From positions 553,929,136-553,993,135 of the forward strand of contig NC_081413.1 of the NCBI RefSeq assembly GCF_030272615.1: a DNA stretch of 64,000 bases. The letters are read 5' to 3'. A program made the translations under genes and the position numbers. This document shows positions 1 to 13,592 of the stretch, in pieces (positions within the stretch are counted from its first letter, which is position 1; each line of letters begins with the position of its first letter). Below the pieces are notes generated by a model. That model was not told the origin of the DNA and did not search any database. It worked only from the letters and a program-made list of their open reading frames with translations. This DNA is from Cryptomeria japonica. Lineage: Eukaryota > Streptophyta > Pinopsida > Cupressales > Cupressaceae.

Positions 1-3000
1 TAATTTTCAAACATTAGATTGAAGGGAGAGTGAACTTAATTGATCTAATTTCACTTTAAGTATGAAATGGATTGAATGTAGATCAAATTGACTATTCTTG
101 TGGAATTGAGTTGAATATATGTTAAAGGGTTTTGATATTGAATGCTAGAGCTGGGGTCAAAGATACAAAATTAACATAAAATAATATGAACAGTAAGTTT
201 CAAATGTAGTATGCAGATACAAAACTATATTTGAGGTAAGGGAACAAAGAGGAACCTGTGTTTGAAAATCTATCTTAAAAGTATAAGACAAGGTGGCTTC
301 GAGTGACCCTGTCCTCTAGTTGTCAAATGCGAAAAAACAAAAACTTTCAAGATCAAAATATCACCCAAAATATTCTCCTAGAAATTCATCAAAAAATTGT
401 CAAACAAGGTAGTGTGGGGCAACTTTGTCCTCCAATTTTTGCTCTTGCAAAATTCAACCTCAATCCTCATCATCTCCACTACTAGAATCTCAATTTGTAG
501 CATCTATATTTATTTCCTACACGTAGAAATATGGGAAATAGTGTTGTTGATAGGGGTTCACCTAGGTCAAACCCTGAGTCTAGATTTAACCTATTGAAAT
601 TAAAATTAAACTCTAAATCGAAAGCTTTCCTTTTTAGGGAAAGGCTAGATTTGAATTGAAATGCTTAAATTCAAACTTTATACCTTGATGAATCTTGCTT
701 TGAAGTCTTCATGCCAAGGCTGATGTTGTCATGTGGAATGTCTTCATAAAGTTTTTATCATGGATGCCATCATGAATGCTTGAAATGTGAACTTGAAATC
801 TCCTTCACTACCTTGAATATGCTTAATTTCTTTCTCACTTGAATTTTATTGATAGGGATTGAAATCCAACTTGAGAGATCTGAAAATGAGGGGGCAAGGA
901 TTTTTTATACCTAACCGCACCAAATGTGTTTGAAATTTCAAAGTGGGTTGATATGGAGAAAGTTTTCCTACCTATAAGATATGACCATTGAGGGGTCCAC
1001 ATTTGGCCCCCTTCTGGAAGGACAAGGGAACCCATGGCATCTCTATCCAAAGACGAGAGCACCTAGGATGTCCTTGTCCTACCCATTAGGGCTTAAATTT
1101 AGATAGAGTTCTAGAAAGGTGCTAAAAATGTTGATTTTAGGGTTGTGCAAGTAGAATCAAAATAGATCTAGGACGCTGAAGGCTACAACATTGAAGTGAG
1201 GCCTAGGTTAGGATGAAATTGTATAGGGACAAAATTTATGAAATTGCATTTAGCCTCCACTTTAGCATGAGTATGGACCTACATTTATACTCTTGATAAA
1301 GTACATAGTAGTATTGAAAAACTTTCATCAAGATATTAAAGAGGCAAAACACACCAAGCCCCCAAGGACTTAGGATCTTATCAATCTAATATCAAGATAA
1401 AAATAGCAACACATGAAGAGAAAAGAGAGCATGACTATGTTGGCGTATTAAGGTTATGCTTACTATGAGTCGTGTTGATTTGAAAAATTGGTGCAAAAGA
1501 CCACAAAGAAAAAAGGCTCAGTTTACAAAGTAAAATGAATAAGTGAATTGAATTGATTGCAAAAAGGGTACTATAGCAAGTTTATTTCAAGAAACTGCAG
1601 TATGAGAGGTTTATGGCCCCATTCTTAGGAATCAAGGCATGAAAGAAGAGCAGGGAAATGGAGCCACCACCACTACTGCTTATAATGGTTGGTAGGGCTA
1701 CTTCTCTTACTATTATTATGGAGACCAAACACTATCAGATTGAGGCCCACTATTCCAGTGGGGCAAGGAAGTCCCACTCTATTCTAAAACTAATATTCCT
1801 CCCTCCTGGGGTTCCCATTGAGCTTGTCATGACATAAATAGGATTTTTCTCAAGAGGAGAAGCATATTCAAGCTACATATACTTATCATTGGTATTTCTT
1901 CTCGAAAGTTGGAGTCAAGTGTAAATTGCAGGAGAGAGACGACTTTCTCTTCAGGTTGAAACTTCTTTGAAATACATCAATCAATAATAGAAGGGGAGGG
2001 ACTTCAACTACTAATCATTGATCTTGATTTTAGATTCACGTAGTCATATTAGGAATGGATGGGAATGGAGCAGAATGAAACATGGGACTTCTAGAGGATG
2101 GGCATTGGAGCTAACAACTACTATTAGGAGGGAGGGAGGTCTCTTGAGGTTTGAAGTTGAAGAAGGAAATGAAGCCACGAGTTGGACTGTAGATGAATCT
2201 AGGAATAATGAGAGGTTTGGTTGTGTCCAGGAGGTAGGACAAAAAGAAGAGCAGGACAACACACTATCACTAATCTTCTTGATTTTGGGTTCAACGAAGC
2301 ATGGGGATAATAGAGACGAGGCCCCCAAACACTTGAAATATGGGAGAGGCCCAATCCAACCAAAATGAATAGATATCGAAGGCACCAATAAGGGGAGGGA
2401 GGTATTATTCGTTACCCACTCCAACAAATAAGTGATATAAATAAGCAGACTAAAGAGTGTTGGATCTCGCAAAACGAGTTGAGAGGGGGTTGCCTCCCTT
2501 GGGTTGACATCGAGTGGCTGACCTTTCCTTCAGTCATTTAAGCTTTCCCACCCAACTATGATTCTAATGGCCATGAGGTTCTTAATCTGATTTATCCAAT
2601 TGGGGCTTTATCCACTCGCGATAGTGGATCAACCGATAGTTTGAGGACCCATATCTATCCATTTGATATGCAGTGGGTTGTAAAGATCTAGATGAATATA
2701 CTATCAAATCAATGATCTGTAACATGGAAACAATCCTTTTCCCCTAATTCTATTTTGATATAGTTGGAGTAGTGAACCTTAGATTTATCTCCTCAATCCA
2801 ATCATCTATCCCCCCCGATGTCATGGCATGTGATCAAAACTGTACAAACCAAGTCTCATGGTGTGTGCAAAAAGTGTAACAATGAGTGGAGTGTATGCCC
2901 CCACATTAAAGTGGTTGCATATGCCTTACCAAGAGAGATAGCTTTAAAGTATCATATATGTATCCAAAAAAATCACATTGCCCCAATGATATACCCTTGA

Positions 3001-3539
3001 GCAAAGAAAAATAAAGGAAAGTGGTCACAAAACATAATGAGAAAGCACACAAGGGATCCAGTAACTAGGGTCGGTGTGTGAATTTAATAAATCATGTATA
3101 TCAAGTATGAGTGCATTGAATTGACCTCATCACCCAAAGGTAGTGGAACTATGAGAACAATGGAAGAAGAGTTGATGAGATGAGGAAAAATAAGTCTTTC
3201 TGGGTCAACATGGTAGAGACCAAAAAGAGAGATCTCAACGCTTTTCATCGTGTCCAAGTAGACAACACAAATGCATGTTTACGAACAATAGCACATGTAT
3301 GACATAACGTAGATATGGAATATATAAGAATTGAGATACAAATAAAAGAATGTCACAACATATTCAACCTCTTTATTACCTTATGCTAATAGAGAAACAA
3401 GGGTCATCCAAAGATAGCCTAACATAACACCAAGACATATGAAGCAACACATCATTGGGGAAGTACATTACATACAAGCAAACACACATAAGAGTCTACT
3501 ACACAAGTGAAGCTAGTCAAGTGAATCATTTGCCTCCCA
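1..3539. other. unassigned intergenic DNA
   Basis: AT-rich sequence with no reading frame I recognise, no convincing LTR ends, no Met-tRNA primer site and no tRNA-like structure. The longest open frames (for example 2044-2472 minus and 2018-2368 plus) overlap one another on opposite strands and resemble no family known to me. It may be decayed retroelement sequence belonging to the outermost relic, but nothing visible proves this. Confidence 0.5.
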
Positions 3540-4209
3540 ATCTTGCTTAACATCACTTAGGAATGGTGGAAAAGATGAAAGTGGATCAACATTGATCACG
3601 GTATATGGAGCTACTGCAAGTTCTAAACAAGGACCATTCTCTCATGATGAGTCACTTTGTTTATCACTAGGAGCTAGGGTTTATGATTTTCAAAATCGTG
3701 AATATAGTTCATGATTAATTTCAATAACCTCATACATATAATCAAAATCATTAGGATACACATAATTAGCATTAGCATCAACATTGATATCATCATCTAA
3801 ATTAATCATAATAGGATCTTTAACATGTAAAACAAAATTAAGAATCATTTTTCATAGACATCTTTAACTTTTGACATGGTGGTTAAATTTGAACTTCCTC
3901 CCTAGGGTTAGGTGAAGGTTGGACAAATGGTACCAAGTCAATATTTGGTGTCTTCGGGGAGGAATTGGTTTGGAAAACAAGTTCATGAACCTTGGTGTGG
4001 CATCTTCATCTGTGTTCTCTCACACTATGATTTCTCTTAGTTTGACTCAAGACTTACGAAGATTGAGGATAAACCAACATAGGCTTCCTTTCTTCCCTTT
4101 TAGGGGGAAGAACATAGGAAACCTCACAAGGTTGAGAGATACAAGATGTTGTGCATTTTAATTTATATGATGTAGAGGTTGGACTGCAACATATATAGGA
4201 GGAGGATTA
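3540..4209 (-). pseudogene. possible continuation of outer gypsy relic G0
   Basis: Read on the minus strand, this stretch gives a frame broken by stops, with an acidic Asp/Asn-rich patch around 3735-3830 and a downstream piece ending near 3530 in residues like QDWEAND. Its place directly left of G1, with the G0 protease directly right of G1 on the same strand, suggests it is the part of G0 following protease. No reverse transcriptase motif is visible, so the assignment is an inference from position. Confidence 0.25.
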
Positions 4210-5638
4210 TGATGGGGAGGAGTTCTCAAAGAGAGTCTCACATTGCTCAATAGTAAGTTGAGTGATATGTTAGTGGGATCCTTTCACTCTACACTGGTCA
4301 TTCAATAAACCAAAACACTCAAACTCTCTAGGAGTGCTCCCTATCAAATTATGCTCAATAGTTGCTCAGGCATGGTTGAGATTCACAAGGCTAAATCCAA
4401 CCTCGAACTAAGAAATCTTCTAACATATACTTGCAGGGGTTGTAATAGGTGTTCTTAAAGTATTTCCATTCCAATCAACTGGTTTTATAGCTGGATTTCC
4501 TTCATTTCTTCATCACTCCCTCTTTCTCCTATTTTCTAGGCCTAGTAGCCCTAGAGCCCCAATTAGCCCTACCTAACCGGTTTTTGGGGAATTGTTCAAA
4601 AACCACTCAAAGAACCTAGAAAAATCTTTTGTGATCTGGATACCCTTTTGGATGAAATTTTTTAATCCTTCAAATGAGATAGTCAGGTCTATCTGTATAG
4701 GTACGGAACTCAAAAATGGCATTTATGAAGGGTTTTGGGACTTTGTTGTCTTCTTCAAAGCATTTATTGTCTTCTCTTCTTTGTCACACCTCCAACCTTC
4801 CACATAGGCCCTACCACAAATTAATTACTTATTCTAAACACTTGGCATCTTCATAACTGATCATCCCTGCAAAAACATGCAACATTTCACTCATTTTGCT
4901 AACTGGACTATGACTGAGCTCACCTAGGAAATGATGCCAAATAACCTTTTAATGACTTCCAATCCAAAAAAAACTTATTTAAATTGTACAAGGGTTCCAT
5001 GGCTCTAGTCCCAAGGGTTATTGAGTAAAACTCAAGGGATTTCAAGTTGGAACCATAGTTGGGCTCTTAAACCCTTGCTCAGGTCAAGAGCAATGTAAAA
5101 TCAAATGCACACTTCAAACCTGAACTACAAAAAATCACAAACACCTCTTGAGAACTAAGATAATATATTCAATCATGAAAGAATAGTAGTATAATCAATC
5201 CATTAAGTACAGACTACTTCTCAAAAATTGAGAAAATGCAAGGTAAAATCTGGAAAAAGTCTTCACAACATATTCAAACTTGCTCAAGGCCTTTGTCAAC
5301 CTGTTTACATTCCTTCTCATATTATTTTATATTCCATATGGATCCTAACCAACTCTTCATTGGTTTCTTAACCACCGATGTGCTCAAAGCTACAAAAAGT
5401 TGCTCAAAAGTTGTAAAATGTTGTCAAGCAACAATGACAACTTTTGCCAAAATGTGCACTTTTACATTTCATGCATTGTCACTCATCCTAAACCACCTAG
5501 AATGACCTAAAAACACTAAAATGACATGTATAAATTCCAAATGAGGTGTTACAAGATATTTTACACCAAAATGCAAGTTTGTGCCTTTTAGGCTTACAAG
5601 GGTTCATAAGCCAAATTTGAGTAACTACATGATCTAGT
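4210..5638 (-). repeat. G1 3' LTR, distal part (split by A)
   Basis: Matches 56386-57819 along its length, with the same TGATGG start on the plus strand. The rest of this LTR lies at 27101-27245, after element A. Joined length is about 1,574 bp against 1,579 bp for the intact partner. A plus-strand open frame (5236-5505) also occurs in the partner LTR (57390-57686), but this is expected of two LTR copies and is not evidence for a gene. Confidence 0.9.
5634..5638. repeat. target-site duplication of A, left copy
   Basis: The five bases ctagt precede the A LTR and recur at 27096-27100 after it. The intact G1 5' LTR holds a single copy at 57815-57819, which is the unoccupied site. Confidence 0.9.
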
Positions 5639-6429
5639 TTTTGGCATTCTACACTCTTATGAGAATAGTTGATGTTGTCATTGATGGAAACCAACTAGAA
5701 ATCATCTAGAAACCAACCAGTAGATACTAGCACCGTCATTAGACTTCTACATATACCAGCAGGCACTTTATCGACATCGACAATAATGCATACTGGCACT
5801 CAGGCCAACATGGAATAAACTTTTATTTATTATTTTGAATTATAATTATCTTTTGTAAAAGCCGACATGGTACATTTTAATAGACTCATATATGTATGAT
5901 ATCTTTTAAGTCATTTTGTAATATAGATAGATGTGAAATATAAGGCAATTTTGTATAAGGTGATATAGTTGACAACGAAGGTTTTGGTTATTGATTGAGC
6001 TTAAACTGGTACTAAACCTAGCATGAGAGATGTTGTTTTGAAGTAGTACATTGTATTGGATTTTGATAATCCATTTTGTATTCAATGTGACTCTTTATTG
6101 ATCAGTGTGCTCTAGGCTTTTGGCCTCCCTGCATGTGGAGGCCCCTCATTGTAAGTAGTATTTATTCATTGGCTAGTAAGTAAATATTATGGGTCACAAA
6201 TCCCACCAAGGTTTTTCCCACACCAGGTTTCCTCATTAAATATCTTGTGTTATGGTGTGTCCCCTATGTTGTCTCTATTATTCTTATTTGTTGCATTAAT
6301 TCTTATTTACCGGTACACTGTTTTGGGATGCAAAGTTTTAAATAAGTATAAATATTTTGTTAATCGGTTAGACACTGATTCACCACCCCCCCTCTCTCGG
6401 TGTCTTTGGGATTGTCATTGATTCTAACA
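5639..6429 (+). repeat. A 5' LTR
   Basis: 791 bp, matching 26310-27095 throughout. The first bases are TT here against TG in the partner, so the terminal dinucleotide has mutated. It ends in TAACA just before the primer site. Near the end is a C-rich CACCCCCCCTCTC tract like that of the copia LTRs. It lacks the mini-hairpin array found in those LTRs. Confidence 0.92.
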
Positions 6430-6431
6430 AT

Positions 6432-6443
6432 TGGTATCAGAGC
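6432..6443 (+). other. A primer binding site (initiator Met-tRNA)
   Basis: TGGTATCAGAGC lies two bases after the 5' LTR and is complementary to the 3' end of plant initiator Met-tRNA, the usual minus-strand primer of these elements. Confidence 0.92.
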
Positions 6444-6500
6444 TTGGTCCTCTATTTTCAAAAGCCTAACAGCTTGAGGAAGATTCTAACGCCAATACAA

Positions 6501-7613
6501 ATGGAGAACTTAAGAAAATAGTTGGAAGGAGCTCTTGAAGATTTTGAAGCAGAGAAATTGAAGAATATCAAACTTGAAGATGATCTAAGGATTGCATGGG
6601 AATTTCTTAAAGGACTTCAAGAGAACTTTGCTATAGCACAAAATAAAATAAAAGAACTTCATGAGAAGATGCAGAAAGATGATGATGAAAAAGAAACTCT
6701 TAGAGAACTTGCAAACAAGTTGAGACAAGAAAACAATAATATGAAGAATGAAATGAAAGATATGACTACGAGGTTATCTAAAGATATTGAAGATAGGAAG
6801 AAGAATGAAGAAGACTTGAATAGGAGACTTAATGATGCTGGAAATGAAAATCTGAGACTTAGTCATGAAAATGATATGCTGAAGATGGATTTGATTCACA
6901 TGCAACATGATAAAACTGAGCTTATGAGACAAGTTGGAATTCTGGAAATTGAGTTGGCTACTGCAAATAAACACAAAGACAAATTCAAGAAAAGTTCAGA
7001 GGAGCTTGATGACATGTTGAAAAGTCAGAAGCCTAATGGAGATACTAATGGACTTGGATTTGAAGTTGGAGAAAGTTTCGATACTGCAAACAATGAAGAT
7101 CAAAACAAACCAGTAAGACAACCTAATGCTTACAAATTTAATGGCAAATATTTCAATTGCAACAAATATGGTCATAGAGAAAATCAATGTAGATTTAGAA
7201 ATAATCAGAACACAAACTCACCCACCGGGCAATGTTCCAAATGCAACAAAGTTGGTCATAATTCAGAAAATTGCAGAATGAATGTGAAATGCTATGTTTG
7301 TGAAAGATTTGGACATTTATCTAATCAATGCAGATCACAAACTGGTCAAGGATATGGAAAGGCTATTCAGAGGAATAATGTGACTTGTTATGCTTGCAAC
7401 AAGATTGGACATATTGCTAAATTTTGTAGAAGCAAGAATGCACCGGCAAACAATATGAGATCTAGCTTGAAGGGAAAATAAAAGGTAGAAGAAGTAAAGC
7501 GAGAATTTTCTAAATAGTGGATTAAGAAAAGTGATCAAAGAATCGATGAAACTATATCTTCACCGGTAGAACAGAGTAATTCTCCACCGGCAGGAGATTC
7601 TTCATCTAACTGA
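6501..7613 (+). pseudogene. gag: A gag: coiled-coil, four zinc knuckle protein
   Basis: The likely start is the ATG at 6501, with a TAG at codon 7 (6519-6521) in the same frame; the open stretch then runs to a TAA at 7479. The same frame continues past that TAA and a TAG at 7515 to a TGA at 7611, so the original end may be 7613. Residues of about 10-160 are rich in Glu, Lys and Leu and have the heptad look of a long coiled coil. From 7150 to 7440 there are four CX2CX4HX4C zinc knuckles; the first has lost its leading Cys to Tyr, while the others (CSKCNKVGHNSENC, CYVCERFGHLSNQC, CYACNKIGHIAKFC) are intact. The role would be capsid assembly and RNA binding. It is unlike the gag of the nearby copia elements. 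Confidence 0.85.
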
Positions 7614-7672
7614 GGAATAATCCCTTCGGGGTATGGCAGAAAATTGAAAAACATGCATTCTACCCTCGGTTA

Positions 7673-9184
7673 TGATAACACAATGATGAATAGTGAGTAC
7701 CAAACCGGTACTGAGAGGGGGGGGTGAATCAATACAAGTACAAAAACTTTTCTTGAAGCGGTTTGACTGCAAACAGTGAACTTGACTAGCAATCACTAAC
7801 ACCAGTCATAAACCAAATTACTACCGGTTAAGCACAATGAGACTGTGAAAGATATAAACCAGAAAACACTTATCTTACCACACAACCTACACCCTCATTT
7901 CCACATTATACTTCTGCATAAACAGGTAATCTATCATCAAAAATATAATAACATGCTAGATCAACATGATTCACCTCTTGACAGAAATCAACAAAGCATC
8001 ACATGAAAAAGACATCACATATGACACACATATTTTTCACATGGAAACCCAACTGGGAAAAACCATGGTGGGGATGAATACCCACAAGTTGTTTTTGAAC
8101 TCTTTAGAAGTTTTCTCTGTTAGAAGCCTAGTCTGGTTAAAGACTGTTACAACAGGTTCTGTTAGGAACCGATCCTGTTAGGGATCACCCGGTTAAGGGA
8201 TGGCTAGAATACCCGGTTAAGGGTTAAACCCTGTTGAAGGTTACCTTGTTAGAGGATTTTATGAACTCAATGCATTTGAGTCACCCTGTTAAAGGATTTA
8301 TAGCAAGCTAGTTAAAGCTACCATGTTAAGGGATTTCCCAATTGTTGAAGTGATTAGAGATCAATAGGTATTACAATGATCTGATAATAGCACTCAATGC
8401 TAATACAAACCTTCTTTAGTTCCTTTCTTCTGCATACACACTCTGCAGGTATCAATCCTATTATCTGGTCTGGCAAGAATCATGTATCTTTTCACTTAGA
8501 TACACATACAACATTTTCCAACAACTTCAACATGAAACACAACATCGACCTTATAGGAAACAGATAGGTCAGTAACATAAACCCTAAACCCTAAACATTT
8601 AGGTTGAGGAATTCAGTCGGTTTAAGCCTAACCATTAAACACTTTGCATTTGAATACAACGGTCTTTAACAGATCTCAAGACATTCTCCATCATTCGTTC
8701 TTCACCACTTCTTGGAGGCGATAACCCATCACACATTCTCCACCATTTGCAGAGACTTCAAACATTCTTGAGGTAGATAGGATCAATCTTCTTCATGCAA
8801 GATCCTTCACGTGCATGAGGTTGACATGGTAACACGATCTGATCTCCATTACAATGCTAACTCATCACATAATGCCATCGGTTGAATCACACAGGCTCGA
8901 AACACTTCAACCAAAAACCCTAAAGCTGAGACTACCAACCAGTAGTCATACCATATTAAACCGCTTCACCTTTTGCATATATACCGGTTCTCAACATTAT
9001 ACCAGTTCACGTTGCGAGTTGCTTAACTTCAATAAACCTATTCACTCTTCATCATATTATCGGTTCACTCTTCAGCATATTAGGGGTTCTCTCTTCATCA
9101 TATTACCGGTTCATTCTTTTAGCATATTAACATTAATGACAACACAATGTCATCATGTCAACATATTCTGCACATATGCCAACA
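7673..9184 (-). repeat. F 3' LTR
   Basis: 1,512 bp, matching 13595-15102. On the minus strand it starts TGTTGGCATATG and ends in TTATCA. Read on the plus strand it contains a mini-hairpin array (8110-8345), a telo-box pair (about 8578-8597) and a TATA-like site next to the telo-box. Confidence 0.93.
8110..8345 (-). promoter_or_regulatory. mini-hairpin array, F 3' LTR
   Basis: A run of short palindromes around a TGTTAG/GGTTAA core (CTAACA/TTAACC on the element strand). Two have perfect 5-bp stems: GGTTCTGTTAGGAACC at 8155-8170 and GATCCTGTTAGGGATC at 8171-8186. Adjoining units have different stems. Confidence 0.7.
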
Positions 9185-9310
9185 ATCTCCCCCTTTGGCA
9201 TTGATGGCAATATACAAAGATATCTCTTTCTGCATCACATCTTCTCCTTAAAACTGTAGATATCTTCTCCACTTCACATCTTCTCCCCCTTTGACAGCAA
9301 TGTCAAAGTG
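9185..9310 (-). other. F polypurine tract cluster
   Basis: The priming tract abuts the 3' LTR (AAAGGGGGAGAT on the minus strand, 9185-9196). A second AAAGGGGGAGAAG tract lies about 100 bp further inside, near 9290-9303. Confidence 0.85.
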
Positions 9311-9427
9311 GAGGCACGAGCTTCCCTGTTCCACTATGTTGCTCTCCCTAAGGAGTAGCATCCTTCAACACATCAATCTTGAAAAGATATAGCAAAGCAA
9401 GATCTAACTGATGTGGAGCACAAATCT

Positions 9428-12400
9428 TTAGATTACCTCTTGAAGGGGTAGCACCCCTAATTCACCTCTCAGATAGGTAAAGGTAGCCTTCGGTAGAGGC
9501 TTGGTGAATATGTCTGCTAACTGCTCCTTACTGGAAACATGTTCCAATACCACCTCTTTGTTATGAACCTTTTCCCTCAAGAAATGATACTTGAGTTCAA
9601 AGTGCTTGGTTCTAGCATGTAAAACTAGATTCTTGGAAATGTTAATTGCACTTGTATTGTCACAAAATATACTTACTGGTTCAGATACATGAACTTTGAA
9701 GCCATTCAATACATGCTTCACCCAAATAGTCTGGGTGCAGTTCATAAAAGTTGCAACATACTCCGCTTATGTTGTAGACTGAGAGATACAACTCTACTTT
9801 TTACTCATCCATGAGACCAGTCTACCACCGAGAAAGAATGCACCACCGGTTGTGCTCTTCCGGTCATCCACATTACTAGCCCAATCAGCATCTGTGAACA
9901 CTTTCAGATTGAAATCATCATTGTATGGATACAATAATCCATAGTCAATAGTTACCTTCAGATATCTAAGAATCCCCTTGACTGCTACCAAGTGGTATTC
10001 TCTTGGGCTTTTCTGAAACTGAGCGGTAATACCCACTGCATGTGCAATGTCTGATCTACTATGCACTATATAATGCAACTTACCAATCATTGATTGGTAT
10101 TCCTTCTCATTTACCAATGCTGAGTCATCCTCTTTTGATATTTTACAATCGGTCACCATTGGTGTACCAACTGGTTTGTTGTCTTCCATGCCAAAGGTCT
10201 TCAACACCTCTTTGACATACTTGGACTGAGTAATAAAGATTCCATCTTTCATTTACTGAATCTGTAGTCCAACGAAGAACTTAATCTCCCCTATGAGTGA
10301 CATCTCAAACTCCTTTTTCATCTCATCTGCAAAGTCATGACTCATCTTGTCATCTCCACCGAAGATTATGTCATCAACAAATACTTCACAAATCAGAATC
10401 TGATCTCCTTCTGATTTCAAGTAGATATTGCTATCTTCACTTGTTCTTTCAAATCCAATCTTCACAAGATGGGAGTGCAAGCGTTCATACCATGCTCTAG
10501 GTGACTACTTCAGACCATACAAGGCTTTATGTAGCCTACACACCATGTCACTATCTTTTGATAGGGCAAACCCATCTGGTTGCTCTATATACACCTCCTC
10601 TTCAAGTATTCCATTTAGAAATGCAAATTTTACATCCATTTGGTATACCTTGAATCCTATAAAAGCTGCATATGAAAGAAGCATATGAACTCCTTCCAAT
10701 CTTGCTACTGGAGAAAAGGTTTCTCCATAGTCTTCTCCTTCTTCTTGGGCATATCCTTTACATACTAGTCTAGCTTTGTTCCTTACCACTGTGCCATCCT
10801 CATTCGACTTATTTCTAAAGACCCATTTGGTTCTAATGATATTTTTATGCTCTGGTCTGGGTACCAAAGACCATGTACCATTCTTCTCTATCTGGTCAAG
10901 TTCTTCTTCCATTTCCTTGATCTAGTCTTCATCTTTATGTGCCTCTTTTAATAATTTAGGCTCAAATTCAGAGATCATACATGAGTTTTCTGACCTTTCT
11001 TCTTGTAAGAATTCTTGCATCTTTGTCTCCTATGATCTACTTTGGATCATGATTGAGATTTACATACCTAGGTATATTCTTAACAGATTCCTCTTGCTTT
11101 TCTTCTTCAACCTCATCTTCATCAGCATCAGCATCAACATCCACCAGTGTAGGAGCACAATTATTGGTACTGGGCTAATTTGCAACCGGTTCCCAGAAGG
11201 TTACTACAAGTTCATCTCCTACATGCTCTCTGGTAGTTTCCTTAGGTTTCTCAGAGTTTTCATCAACCCTAACATTGATACTTTCAAAAATTATCTGAGT
11301 CCTATTGTGGAAACATCTGAGAGCTTTGCTCTTTGTGGAATACCCTAGGAATATTCCCTCATCACATTTAGCATCAAACTTGCTCTGATGTTCACTCCTC
11401 TTGATATAACATTTACTACCAAACACTCTGAAGGATCTTACCACTAGTGTCTTACCAGTCCAGTACTCATAAGGAGTCTTATCCTTTCCTTTCTTGATGA
11501 GTACCTAGTTCATTGTGTAGACTGCAGTGCTCACTGCTTCTCTCCAAAAGGTGTGAGCAACCTTTCTTTGGATTAACATGGTTCTAGCCGCTTCAACCAC
11601 AGTCCGGTTATTCCTCTCTGCTAAGCCATTCTGTTGTGGAGTCTGGGGGGTGGACAGTTGCCTCTTGATTCCATTCTCTTCACAATATTTGTTGAATTTA
11701 CTGGAAGTGAATTCTCCTCCTTGATCAGCTCTAAGGCATTTGATTCTTCTACCACTTTCCTTCTCTACTAGTGCTCTGAAAGCTTTGAACTTTCCAAATC
11801 CTTCAGACTTATCCTTCAAGAATGTGACCCACATCATTCTTGAGAAATCATCTGTAAGAATCATATAATACCTATCTCCCTGCACACTCCTAGTTTTCAT
11901 AGGACCACACAAATTAGTATGCACAAGATCAAGTAAATTGTCTGCAGTGAAAGATTTACCTTTGAAAGTTGAGGAAGAAATTTTGCCCAGTTGACACTCT
12001 CTGCACAAAAGTTTTTCCGGTTTGCTTAGCACCGGCAATCCTCTAACTACCTTGGTCTTACTGGCCTTCACAATATTGTCAAAGTTTACATGGCAGAGTC
12101 TCATATGCCATATCCAGCTGTCTTCAAACTTAGCCATAAGACATGTACTGACATTAGCATTTAGTTGAAATAAGTTACCTTTGGTCTTCATACCGGTAGC
12201 TATCAGTTCACCACTCTTTCATTTGATTTTGCACACTCCATTTTTGAATTCCAGAGTGAGTCCATTATTATTCAGTTGAGCAACACTCAAAACATTGTGC
12301 CTTAGACCTTCTACCCAATACACATTGTCAGCACTGCTTCTTCCACTCAGAGAGATGCACCCTCTGCCTTTTACCATACATGGTGCATCATTACCAAAAT

Positions 12401-13523
12401 GAACCACACCACCATCATACTCTTCTAGAGAAAGAAACTTACTCCGGTCACCAGTCATATGGTGAGAATAGCCACTGTCAATAATCCACTCATTGGAATT
12501 ATCAAAGTAGGAGACAAGAGCCTTCTTGTCTGATACATCTTCCTTGACTGCTACAAACACAATATCTTCATTTTCTTCATCTTTTGATTCCTCATCAGTA
12601 ACACCTTCATCAACTGCTACAAAATAGTTTCTCCGGTTTCCTCCTTTGAACTTCTTGAACTTTTCTAGTTTGTCCTTTCTATCACCATTAGGACAGTTTA
12701 CAACAATGTGTCCTATCCGGTTACAAGAGAAGCATTTCAAAGGAAGCTTACCTCTGTATTTACCGGTTCCCTTAGGGAGCCTCTTGGCAAGAAGAGCTTC
12801 AAATTCCATCAGGATCTCTTCATCATCCATTTCTCTACTCTATCTTGGTTCGCCACTGGTACTAGCTTCTTTGCCTTTTCTAGATGGTGATACAGATGCT
12901 CTGAAGGCTGATTCAGTCTTCTAAACACTGCCATCAAAACTATTTAGCTCATAGGCTATCAAATTTGTGATGATGGAGTCTAGGGACACCTTAGTCTTGT
13001 CTATTGACCTCAACTCCTGAATAGCAGCAACCCTTATTGCATAGACCAGTAATAAGGATCTCAAAACTTTGCTAACAATAGTGGAATCTTCCATTTTACC
13101 ACCCGCACTCTTTATATCTCCAACAACAGTTTTGATTCTTATTCCATATTGTTGAATGGTCTCTCCTTCAACCATCCGCATGTCTTCAAACTTTCCTCTA
13201 AGGATTTCTTCCTTAGCTTGTTTCACATGCTCATCACCGCCATAGATATTCTCAAGAGTATCCCATACTTCTTTGGGATTCTCTTTGTCCTGAACATCAA
13301 TAAACTCAATGTAAAATAAACTACTAATTAGGGCTTCCATGACTTGCACATTATCCTGAATCTCTCTCTTTTGGTCATCGGTGAGAGTACCGTTAGGGAT
13401 AACATAAACATTCTCAACATAGCTCGAATGTTGAGCACCCATGGTTCTGATGTATATCTTCATTTTGTCCTTCCATATTTTAAAGTTATCTCTGTTGAAC
13501 TTTGGACCTTCCCTCTTCATCAT
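9428..13523 (-). pseudogene. gag-pol: F copia polyprotein (gag-pro-int-RT-RNase H), decayed
   Basis: Starts at the ATG at 13523. Gag (13523-12650) ends in an intact zinc knuckle CFSCNRIGHIVVNC. Protease has the retropepsin motif WIIDSGYSHHMTG near 12480. Integrase (12150-11500) has the HHCC region and core, but the first catalytic Asp is Asn in VHTNLCGP. Reverse transcriptase (10912-10253) keeps FVDD near 10365, and RNase H ends near 9428. One frame runs from gag through integrase; a frameshift lies between 11175 and 10912, and one frame runs on to the end. In-frame stops occur at 12921, 12219, 11505, 11175, 10505, 10253, 9794 and elsewhere, most as TAG or TAA at positions that are Gln in sister copies. 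Not functional. Confidence 0.92.
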
Positions 13524-13580
13524 TACAATAGGATCTTTCCTTCAAGCGATTAAGCTTACAACACAGAGGACTTGGAGGAC

Positions 13581-13592
13581 GCTCTGATACCA
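13581..13592 (-). other. F primer binding site
   Basis: On the minus strand reads TGGTATCAGAGC, two bases inside the 5' LTR; it is complementary to initiator Met-tRNA. Confidence 0.93.

Noticed and set aside
2044-2472. 142-codon minus-strand frame in the left flank
   Set aside because: Overlaps a plus-strand frame of similar length, low-complexity Ser/Leu/Pro composition, no recognisable motif.
5236-5505. Open frame found twice (also 57390-57686) and similar in both places
   Set aside because: Both lie in the two LTRs of G1 and are similar because LTRs are copies; they are antisense to the element and show no domain.
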